5,115 bases of DNA from Bacteroidota bacterium (GTDB lineage: Bacteria > Bacteroidota > Bacteroidia > Bacteroidales > PXBB01): contig JAKIYU010000202.1 in the NCBI GenBank assembly GCA_022708385.1, forward strand, positions 1-5,115. Direction: 5' to 3'. The notes beneath the pieces were generated by a model. The model saw only the letters and a list, made by a program, of their open reading frames with translations, did no database searches and was not told the origin of the DNA. Both the position numbers and the translations under genes were made by a program. Every line of letters begins with the position of its first letter. Within the stretch, counting starts at the first letter, position 1. Below, piece after piece: positions 1 to 5,115 of this stretch.

Positions 1-1
1 G

Positions 2-2854
2 GCCGCCGAAATGATAGCCGCCATGTACGACGCCTCGCTCGATGCCTTTAAACCCAACAACTGGTTCTTCGACATCTACAGCCGCTATTATGCTAACCTT
101 AACTGGGAAACGGCCGGCATGTTTGGGACAAATGCTTCACAGTCTTTTACTAATAATAGGCCTCAGAAGTATTTCTATGGCAAACACTACGACTATCTTA
201 ACTGGTTCGGTTTCTATTTTAGGGGGTATTATTACGATTACGATTATTATTACAGTTATGATGATGCCGAATACGACCAGGTAATGGTCATGTCCGAAGT
301 CACAACAAGAGAGAGCGGCGGGCATGGCCGTTTTAAAGCCTGCAAACGTAAAGCCGACAGCAATATGGCCTACGGTGCGGGCAGGGCTACAGCCGGAGAT
401 GTAACCGTTGTAAAGGATGCCATGGAGGCACCACCCCCTCCTGCGGAACCTGTTACGGCAACGGGTGAATTAAGAGGGGCTAAAAACGGCAAGGATTTAC
501 CCGAAATACAAACCCGCTCCAACTTTGCCGAAACAGCCTTCTTCTTCCCGCAGCTGCAAACCGACGATGAAGGGAATTTAATCATTAAATTCACCATCCC
601 CGAAACTCTTACCAAGTGGAAGTTTATGGGCTTTGCCCATACCAAAGACCTGAAATTCGGGCAAATTAAAAAGGATATTGTGACTCAGAAAGAACTGATG
701 GTTGTTACCAATGCCCCGCGCTTCCTCAGGGAAGGTGATAAGATTACATTCAGCGCCAAGGTGTCGAATATTTCCGATAAAGACCTCAGCGGCCAGGCCC
801 AACTGAAGTTGTTTGACGCCCTTACGATGAAACCTGTTGACAGCCTGCTGAAAAACACAAACACCCTGCTCAGCTTTGAAGTAAAAAAAGGGCAGAGCGC
901 TTCCCTGTCGTGGGATATTGAGATACCCGATGGGCTGCAGGCGATTACCTATAAAGTGGTGGCAAAGGCCGGTGCCTTTTCCGACGGGGAAGAAATGGCC
1001 CTGCCCGTGCTTTCGAACAGGATGCTGGTAACCGAAACCATGCCCCTGCCCATCAGAGGCAAGCAAACAAAGGAATACAATTTCACCAAACTGATCAATG
1101 CACAGTCGTCGTCCACCTTGCGGTCGCACAAGCTGACCCTTGAGTTTACGTCGAATCCTGCCTGGTATGCTATTCAAGCGTTGCCCTACCTGATGGAGTA
1201 TCCCTACGAGTGTTCCGAACAGGTTTTCAGCCGTTTTTACGCCAACAGCATAGCCTCGCATATTGCCAACTCCAGTCCTAAGATTAAAGCTGTTTTCGAC
1301 AGCTGGAAGAATATCACCCCCGACGCCCTGCTTTCCAACCTCGAGAAAAACCAGGAGCTTAAAGGACTGATACTTGAAGAAACCCCCTGGGTACTCGATG
1401 CCAAAGACGAAAGCCAGCGCAAAAAGAGGGTGGGCCTGCTGTTCGACCTGAACAAAATGGCCAATGAACTGGATGCCGCCCTGAATAAGCTTATCAAGGC
1501 CCAATCTCCCAACGGCGGCTTCCCCTGGTTTAAAGGCATGCCCGACTGCCGCTATATTACACAGCACATCGTAACAGGTTTCGGACACCTCGACCACCTT
1601 GGCGTGAAGAATGTGCGCAACCACGGCAGAACATGGAACATGGTGAACAGTGCCGTAAAGTATCTCGACAACCGTATTGATGAGGATTACGAATATATCA
1701 AAAAATGGCATGCCGATGATATGGATAAAAACCACCTGGGGTACGAGCAGATACAATACCTCTATGCCCGCAGCTATTTTAAGGATGTAAATATGGCTGC
1801 CCGCAACAAGGAGGCTTTCGATTACTTCAAAGGACAGGCTAAAAAGTACTGGCTCGATTTTAACCGCTATTCGCAGGGGATGATAGCCCTGGCCCTGCAC
1901 CGCTACGAAGACCAGGTCACCGCCATGAACATTATCAAATCGCTGAAAGACAACGCGCTTACCAGTGATGAAATGGGCATGTACTGGAAAGATATGAGCG
2001 GCGGCTGGTACTGGTACCAGGCCCCCATAGAAACACAGGCCCTGCTGATTGAGGCCTTTGATGAAGTGGCTGGGGATAAAGTATCTGTAGAAGATATGAA
2101 AGTATGGTTGCTGAAACAAAAACAAACACAGGACTGGAAAACCACCAAAGCCACTGTGGAAGCCTGCTATGCTTTGTTGCTCAGAGGCGCCGATGTGTTG
2201 GCCAGCGACCAGCTTGTGGAAATTAATATAGGCAATATAACCATTGACCCAAAAAAGCTTGATGGCGTTAAAGTAGAAGCCGGCACGGGCTATTTCAAAA
2301 CATCGTGGTCGGGCGGCGACATCAAACCCGAAATGGGGCATGTCAAAGTCATTAAAAAAGACGAAGGTGTGGCCTGGGGTGCAGTTTACTGGCAGTACTT
2401 CGAGCAATTAGATAAAATAACACCGGCCGAAACGCCCCTCAAACTCGAGAAAAAGCTCTTTGTACAACGCAATACACCCACAGGACCCGTTATTGAACCC
2501 ATTACGGAACAAACCGCGCTGAAGGTGGGCGATAAGATTAAAGTGCGCATTGAACTGCGCGTTGACCGCGACATGGAGTTTGTGCACATGAAGGATATGC
2601 GGGCTTCAGGCTTTGAACCGGTTAACGTCATTTCGCAATACAAATACCAGGATGGCCTGGGCTATTACGAAAACACCCGCGACGCAGCTACCAACTTCTT
2701 CTTTAACAACCTGAACAAAGGCACCTATGTATTCGAATACCCGCTTTTTGTTACCCACAAGGGCGATTTCTCGAACGGCATTACCACCATTCAGTGCATG
2801 TATGCACCGGAGTTTACGGCCCATTCGGAAGGGGTGAGGGTGAAGGTGGAATAG
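2..2854 (+). CDS. Alpha-2-macroglobulin family protein, C-terminal part (5' end outside window)
   Basis: Bacterial alpha-2-macroglobulins are large cell-envelope proteins thought to trap attacking proteases through a bait region and a reactive thioester. The frame is open from base 2 and ends at TAG 2852-2854. The ATG at 11 is probably internal, since family members are usually well over 1500 residues. Counting from that Met: a beta-domain end with MYDASLDAF; a Tyr-rich stretch (73-83); a low-complexity, bait-like linker (about 95-165) with APPPPAEP at 140-147; and the A2M core from TRSNFAETAFF (168) to about 260. A helical thioester domain follows (about 380-725), with C401-S-E-Q404 matching the CxEQ thioester motif, so the bond should be able to form. 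A C-terminal beta domain, like the macroglobulin receptor-binding domain, runs from about 812 to 947. The family assignment is firm; protease trapping is inferred from the family. The penicillin-binding protein gene (pbpC) often paired with such genes is not downstream here. Confidence 0.93.
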   Translation, partial: AAEMIAAMYDASLDAFKPNNWFFDIYSRYYANLNWETAGMFGTNASQSFTNNRPQKYFYGKHYDYLNWFGFYFRGYYYDYDYYYSYDDAEYDQVMVMSEVTTRESGGHGRFKACKRKADSNMAYGAGRATAGDVTVVKDAMEAPPPPAEPVTATGELRGAKNGKDLPEIQTRSNFAETAFFFPQLQTDDEGNLIIKFTIPETLTKWKFMGFAHTKDLKFGQIKKDIVTQKELMVVTNAPRFLREGDKITFSAKVSNISDKDLSGQAQLKLFDALTMKPVDSLLKNTNTLLSFEVKKGQSASLSWDIEIPDGLQAITYKVVAKAGAFSDGEEMALPVLSNRMLVTETMPLPIRGKQTKEYNFTKLINAQSSSTLRSHKLTLEFTSNPAWYAIQALPYLMEYPYECSEQVFSRFYANSIASHIANSSPKIKAVFDSWKNITPDALLSNLEKNQELKGLILEETPWVLDAKDESQRKKRVGLLFDLNKMANELDAALNKLIKAQSPNGGFPWFKGMPDCRYITQHIVTGFGHLDHLGVKNVRNHGRTWNMVNSAVKYLDNRIDEDYEYIKKWHADDMDKNHLGYEQIQYLYARSYFKDVNMAARNKEAFDYFKGQAKKYWLDFNRYSQGMIALALHRYEDQVTAMNIIKSLKDNALTSDEMGMYWKDMSGGWYWYQAPIETQALLIEAFDEVAGDKVSVEDMKVWLLKQKQTQDWKTTKATVEACYALLLRGADVLASDQLVEINIGNITIDPKKLDGVKVEAGTGYFKTSWSGGDIKPEMGHVKVIKKDEGVAWGAVYWQYFEQLDKITPAETPLKLEKKLFVQRNTPTGPVIEPITEQTALKVGDKIKVRIELRVDRDMEFVHMKDMRASGFEPVNVISQYKYQDGLGYYENTRDAATNFFFNNLNKGTYVFEYPLFVTHKGDFSNGITTIQCMYAPEFTAHSEGVRVKVE

Positions 2855-2855
2855 G

Positions 2856-2960
2856 GGAAGAAGTGCCTAAAGTTTAAAGTGTACTAAAGTACTTAAAGTT
2901 TGGAGTGTGAAGTTTGAAGTGTGCACTTCGACTCCGCCAGTGTAAAAAGTGTGAAGTGTG
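2856..2960. repeat. Degenerate AAAGT/GAAGTG intergenic repeat cluster
   Basis: Right after the macroglobulin stop the sequence becomes a run of short variant units such as AAGTGCCTAAAGT, AAGTACTTAAAGTT and GTGTGAAGT. The 14-mer AAGTACTTAAAGTT occurs at 2887-2900 and again at 2961-2974, and its core returns inverted at 3047-3058. Embedded at 2923-2943 is GCACTTCGACTCCGCCAGTG, which resembles a 'CTTCGACTCCGCTCAGTG' intergenic repeat I recall from Bacteroidota genomes. No open reading frame of note crosses it. The repetition is directly visible; assignment to a genome-wide repeat family is from memory. Confidence 0.7.
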
Positions 2961-3058
2961 AAGTACTTAAAGTTAGGAGTGAGCTAAAGTGCCTAAAATA
3001 TTTAAAATACTTTTGTCAGGTATTTCATTTTAGGCACTTTAGCTCATTTTAAGTACTT
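2961..3058. repeat. Long imperfect hairpin downstream of the macroglobulin gene; possible terminator
   Basis: Three nested stems stack on one axis. The outer stem pairs 2961-2972 with 3047-3058 (12 pairs, one of them G-U). The middle stem is a perfect 19-bp repeat, GAGCTAAAGTGCCTAAAAT at 2981-2999 with its reverse complement at 3027-3045. The inner stem pairs AAATAC 3005-3010 with GTATTT 3020-3025. A further 5 bp (2954-2958 with 3064-3068) may extend it. The RNA would fold strongly and could end or stabilise the upstream transcript. There is no T-run directly after it; the nearest is seven Ts at 3089-3095. It is therefore not a textbook intrinsic terminator and may simply be two copies of a repeat in inverted orientation. 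Confidence 0.75.
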
Positions 3059-3096
3059 TAGTTCACTTATCTCAGTTTATATCTCAAATTTTTTTA

Positions 3097-3116
3097 TACA
3101 ATACATTTGTATTGTA
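3097..3116. repeat. Short perfect palindrome
   Basis: ACAATACA (3098-3105) and TGTATTGT (3108-3115) are perfect reverse complements separated by two bases, and T3097-A3116 extends the stem to 9 bp. Seven Ts (3089-3095) lie directly before it. In the minus direction those Ts read as As, so it does not make a terminator that way. It could be a protein-binding operator or part of a recombination or repeat boundary together with the larger palindrome that follows 8 bases later. Confidence 0.6.
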
Positions 3117-3124
3117 AACGACTG

Positions 3125-3166
3125 CTAAACGTTTATAAACACTTGTAAGTATTTATAAACGCTTAG
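3125..3166. repeat. 42-nt near-perfect stem-loop, possible cassette or repeat boundary
   Basis: CTAAACGTTTATAAA (3125-3139) pairs with TTTATAAACGCTTAG (3152-3166) at 14 of 15 positions; the mismatch is A3129/C3162. The loop at 3140-3151 contains a further ACTT/AAGT pairing, so almost the whole 42 nt is palindromic. The text that follows (GGGTTGGAATAAGCCAGAAGTTATG) resembles tails I associate with cassette-like intergenic repeats in Bacteroidota, where a hairpin follows a small gene. The structure is seen directly; the cassette interpretation is inference. Confidence 0.6.
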
Positions 3167-3486
3167 GGTTGGAATAAGCCAGAAGTTATGCACAAGCGGA
3201 ACAAACTAACAACACTACAATCTGACAATGACCTATAAACTTGCAATGACTTAGGACTGAAAATTAAATTATCATGACACGACAAAGCAGAATAAAAGTT
3301 TGTTTCTTTTTGGCCGACACACGAAAATTTAAAAGAAATTCAGAACTAAAAAAATTAACAATAAAAATTAAATTATATGGCACATTTAGCTTTTGCGACC
3401 ACACAAGCCGACCTAAAAAAAAGCCAAAAGAGCCATTAAACGATACGATGTAAAGATTTGACTAAAAAAAATGAAAATAATTTGTT
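3167..3486. other. AT-rich gene-free stretch, likely decayed repeat or cassette remnants
   Basis: No credible gene was found on either strand in these ~320 bases. The longest ATG frames noted on the plus strand are 16 codons (3188-3238) and 20 codons (3377-3439), with no ribosome-binding signal and no recognisable protein motif. Phrases such as GCCAGAAGTTATGCACAAGC (3178-3197) and GGCACATTTAGCTTTTGC (3379-3396) seem familiar from non-coding repeats in Bacteroidota. That recognition comes from memory and needs a search. Poly-A and poly-T tracts are common throughout. Confidence 0.45.
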
Positions 3487-3514
3487 TTGTGAATTAAAAT
3501 ATTTAATACTTTTG
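3487..3514 (+). promoter_or_regulatory. Bacteroidota-type promoter candidate (TTG ... TAnnTTTG)
   Basis: TACTTTTG at 3507-3514 matches the Bacteroidota primary-sigma -7 consensus TAnnTTTG exactly. A TTG lies at 3487-3489 (17 bases upstream) and another at 3482-3484 (22 bases), either of which could act as the -33 element. Transcription would begin near 3521, about 70 bases before the structured element, and could read through it to the gene at 3805. In DNA this AT-rich such matches also arise by chance; another perfect TACTTTTG lies inside the hairpin at 3008-3015. Confidence 0.4.
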
Positions 3515-3591
3515 AATTTGAAATAAAAAAAATGTTTAACAAAAAAAGGAGGTAAATACACAGACAAACCTGTTCAAAAAAAATTGAATTA

Positions 3592-3764
3592 AAATAAAAA
3601 GCGTTAGCTTTTATTCTTGCTTTCAAAATCTCGCAAGTTTTCAATGCATCAAGAATAATAAGTATAACGCTCACGCCAAAGGCGTGGGCTTAACTTATTT
3701 GATGCAGCGGCTTCGCGAGAGCCATGAAAGCGGATATGGTTACTGTCCCACGCTTTTTTTATTT
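3592..3764 (+). ncRNA. Unidentified ~173-nt structured RNA or foldback element upstream of the secreted-protein gene
   Basis: The stretch folds end to end. Closing stem: 3592-3604 with 3750-3764 (AAATAAAAAGCGT against ACGCTTTTT..ATTT, two-base bulge). Inward stems: GCTTTC 3619-3624 with GAAAGC 3726-3731; TCTCGCAAG 3629-3637 with 3711-3720 (one bulged base); TGCATCA 3645-3651 with TGATGCA 3700-3706; AATAAGT 3657-3663 with ACTTATT 3693-3699; TAA 3665-3667 with TTA 3690-3692; CACGCC 3672-3677 with GGCGTG 3681-3686, closing an AAA loop. Line 3661-3720 is about 52% G+C, against about 22% for 3541-3600. The right arm ends in seven Ts, as an intrinsic terminator would. Both ends read ACGCTTTTT outward, so the strand is not certain and a foldback (MITE-like) element is a real alternative. 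I recognise no known RNA family. No reverse transcriptase, IscB/TnpB or transposase gene adjoins it within the window. Confidence 0.6.
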
Positions 3765-3804
3765 ATTAATGCTTTGGGGACGGAAGCAAAAATTAAATAA
3801 TAAA

Positions 3805-5115
3805 ATGAAAAAATATTTACTTTTTATTTTGTCAATTACGTTATTTTTTGTTTTAAATAATAGAATCTCTGGGCAAGAATTAAATACAAATCCTCAAGAA
3901 TTCACTAACATAAATAATGAAAGCAATAAAAACTTTGAAAAACTTTATTCTTTATTTATCGAAAAGCAAAAGAATCCACTACTAAGCTCACATACAGAAT
4001 CATTTTTAATCGAAGATGTTGTTTGGCAAAGAATGTATGGTGAAAGAGAGTTTGTCCTTTCACCAATTATTCAAGATGTTACTGAATATAACAATAGTAT
4101 TAGGCAGTTAGATGACATACAAAACAATATTATTAAATCAAAGTTTAGCTTCGTAAAAGTTCCTGTTACTCCATTAAGCAAAATATTACTACAAAATATG
4201 TATATACGTGTTCCTTTATATGTGAGTGATTCTGTAAACGTATTTATACCTGAAATAGATATTGATATTTTGAAAGACAATCATATTGAATACAAGTATT
4301 TAGAAAATTATGGGAAAACACATACTGTAATAATTGAAGAAGAAAAAAGCACAAAAGCGACAATTTATAGCGAAGGCTTTGAATCCAACATAGTACCAGG
4401 TACTTTATATTCTTCTGGATCAAGTAGTTCAAAAGATGTATACTGGGGCGATGTTAATTGTTGTGCAAAATCTGGTTCATGGAGTATCTGGTGTGCAGCA
4501 ACAGGAAGTGATGTACAAACACAATATATGTGTTCTTCTTGCTCCACAGGGGAATATTATAATAATATGAATGCATATGTTTACCCAAATAACAACACAA
4601 ATATTAGTAATTACACAAATGTTACTTTTAGCTTTTATATTAGATATGAGACATTTAGTAATGATATAGTTCATCGATATGAAAATGTAAATGGAGCTGG
4701 TTGGGCACTAAATCTTATAGAATATTCAGGTAGCTCTAATAATAATTGGATATATCAATCAACGTCAGTAGGTAATTATAGTACTTATAATTGGAAATTT
4801 GATTTTGTTTCAAACGCAATATCTAGTAATAAAACTGGTGCATATATTGATGATTTGTTAATTACTGGTACACCTATCAATCAAGCACCAAACATAAGTA
4901 TATCATACCCAGCTAATGGGCAAACTTTTACTACAACTAATATTACAGTATCGGGTACTGCCAGTGATCCCGATGGTTCTATTTCTTTAGTACAAGTACA
5001 AGTAAACGGTGGTAGTTGGCAAAATGCAAGTGGCACATCGAACTGGTCAAAATCAATTACTTTACAATCTGGTAGTAACACAATTAATGCAAAGGCACAA
5101 GATAATAATGGAGCT
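3805..5115 (+). CDS. Secreted multidomain protein: signal peptide, propeptide-like region, beta-sandwich, Ig-like domain (3' end outside window)
   Basis: The frame stays open from ATG 3805 to the last base (437 codons, no stop). The start is chosen because it opens directly with a signal peptide: MKK, a hydrophobic core YLLFILSITLFFVL, and likely cleavage near ISGQ (about residue 24). The upstream DNA is A-rich with no Shine-Dalgarno sequence, usual for Bacteroidota. Residues 113-172 (FVKVPVTPL...IEYKYLEN) have the strand/helix pattern of propeptide-like N-terminal domains seen before M14 peptidases and some surface proteins; this is weak. Residues 190-355 run from EGFES to IDDLLITG, typical boundaries of jelly-roll/MAM-like domains, with cysteines 219, 220, 230, 243 and 246 clustered within them. 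From about 360 (QAPNISISYPANG...GTASDPDGSI) there is a bacterial Ig-like domain. A type IX secretion sorting tail may follow but is not visible. The catalytic or adhesive role is unknown. G+C is about 22-40% per line. Confidence 0.85.
   Translation, partial: MKKYLLFILSITLFFVLNNRISGQELNTNPQEFTNINNESNKNFEKLYSLFIEKQKNPLLSSHTESFLIEDVVWQRMYGEREFVLSPIIQDVTEYNNSIRQLDDIQNNIIKSKFSFVKVPVTPLSKILLQNMYIRVPLYVSDSVNVFIPEIDIDILKDNHIEYKYLENYGKTHTVIIEEEKSTKATIYSEGFESNIVPGTLYSSGSSSSKDVYWGDVNCCAKSGSWSIWCAATGSDVQTQYMCSSCSTGEYYNNMNAYVYPNNNTNISNYTNVTFSFYIRYETFSNDIVHRYENVNGAGWALNLIEYSGSSNNNWIYQSTSVGNYSTYNWKFDFVSNAISSNKTGAYIDDLLITGTPINQAPNISISYPANGQTFTTTNITVSGTASDPDGSISLVQVQVNGGSWQNASGTSNWSKSITLQSGSNTINAKAQDNNGA

Noticed and set aside
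578..2407. Long open frame on the minus strand (609 codons) across the macroglobulin gene
   Set aside because: It is a shadow of the real gene. Its translation has no recognisable domain, while the plus strand carries a clear A2M core, a thioester motif and a matching C-terminal domain.
3008..3015. TACTTTTG, an exact TAnnTTTG promoter motif
   Set aside because: It falls within the apical stem-loop of the large hairpin and has no gene directly downstream, so it is most likely a chance match.
3377..3439. 20-codon frame starting MAHLAFATTQ
   Set aside because: It is too short, has no ribosome-binding signal, and the underlying DNA looks like a non-coding repeat.
3601..3670. Classical integron attC site (RYYYAAC...GTTRRRY) suggested by GCGTTAG and ATAACGC
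   Set aside because: The core boxes do not fit the consensus at the required positions, and the arms are explained by the larger hairpin.
3462..3674. 70-codon minus-strand frame over the AT-rich leader and left arm of the hairpin element
   Set aside because: It is low-complexity Phe/Ile/Leu-rich sequence produced by A-rich DNA, overlaps the structured element, and has no start-site or family support.
3592..3764. Retron (msr/msd) or IscB/TnpB guide-RNA identity for the hairpin element
   Set aside because: The closed long-hairpin shape is compatible, but no reverse transcriptase or IscB/TnpB gene is present on either side within the window and I recognise no diagnostic motif. It is kept only as an alternative to test.
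4244..4674. Three overlapping minus-strand frames of 60-65 codons
   Set aside because: They lie antisense to the secreted-protein gene, overlap each other and have no coherent content.

Overview
The window looks like a piece of a Bacteroidota chromosome, probably an environmental or gut Bacteroidales/Marinilabiliales-type organism. The grounds are a very large alpha-2-macroglobulin family protein of the Bacteroidota type, intergenic AAAGT-type and 'CTTCGACTCCG' repeats, a TAnnTTTG promoter-like motif, an A-rich start region without a Shine-Dalgarno sequence, and a secreted multidomain beta-sandwich/Ig-like protein. No tRNA, rRNA, transposase gene or CRISPR array was seen. Recognition is from memory of families, not from a search.

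Layout. (1) Positions 2-2854 (+) hold the C-terminal ~950 residues of an alpha-2-macroglobulin family protein; its 5' end lies outside the window. It contains a bait-like linker, the A2M core domain, a thioester domain with an intact CSEQ motif, and a C-terminal beta domain. (2) Positions 2856-3068 are repeats that end in a long, three-tier imperfect hairpin (2961-3058). (3) Positions 3089-3480 are AT-rich and apparently non-coding. They open with two near-perfect palindromes (3097-3116 and 3125-3166), followed by what looks like decayed repeat or cassette-tail DNA. (4) Positions 3487-3764 carry a promoter-like motif and then a ~173-nt element that folds almost end to end into one hairpin. It is about half G+C inside DNA that is about one fifth to one third G+C. 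This is the least explained and most interesting object in the window. (5) Positions 3805-5115 (+) hold the first 437 residues of a secreted protein that runs off the right edge, so it has no stop codon here.

Base composition changes sharply after the first gene. Lines counted by hand run about 45-57% G+C in the macroglobulin gene against about 22-40% in the second gene. This suggests that the right half (from about 3080) is a later acquisition or an accessory region.

The two genes point the same way but are about 950 bases apart, separated by strong hairpins, so they are unlikely to be one operon. Both products act outside the cytoplasm: one is a periplasmic/outer-membrane protease trap or defence protein, the other a secreted surface protein. 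Nothing in the window shows that they work together. The structured element lies just upstream of the second gene and could be its leader RNA, an independent small RNA, or a foldback mobile element. The sequence alone does not decide which.
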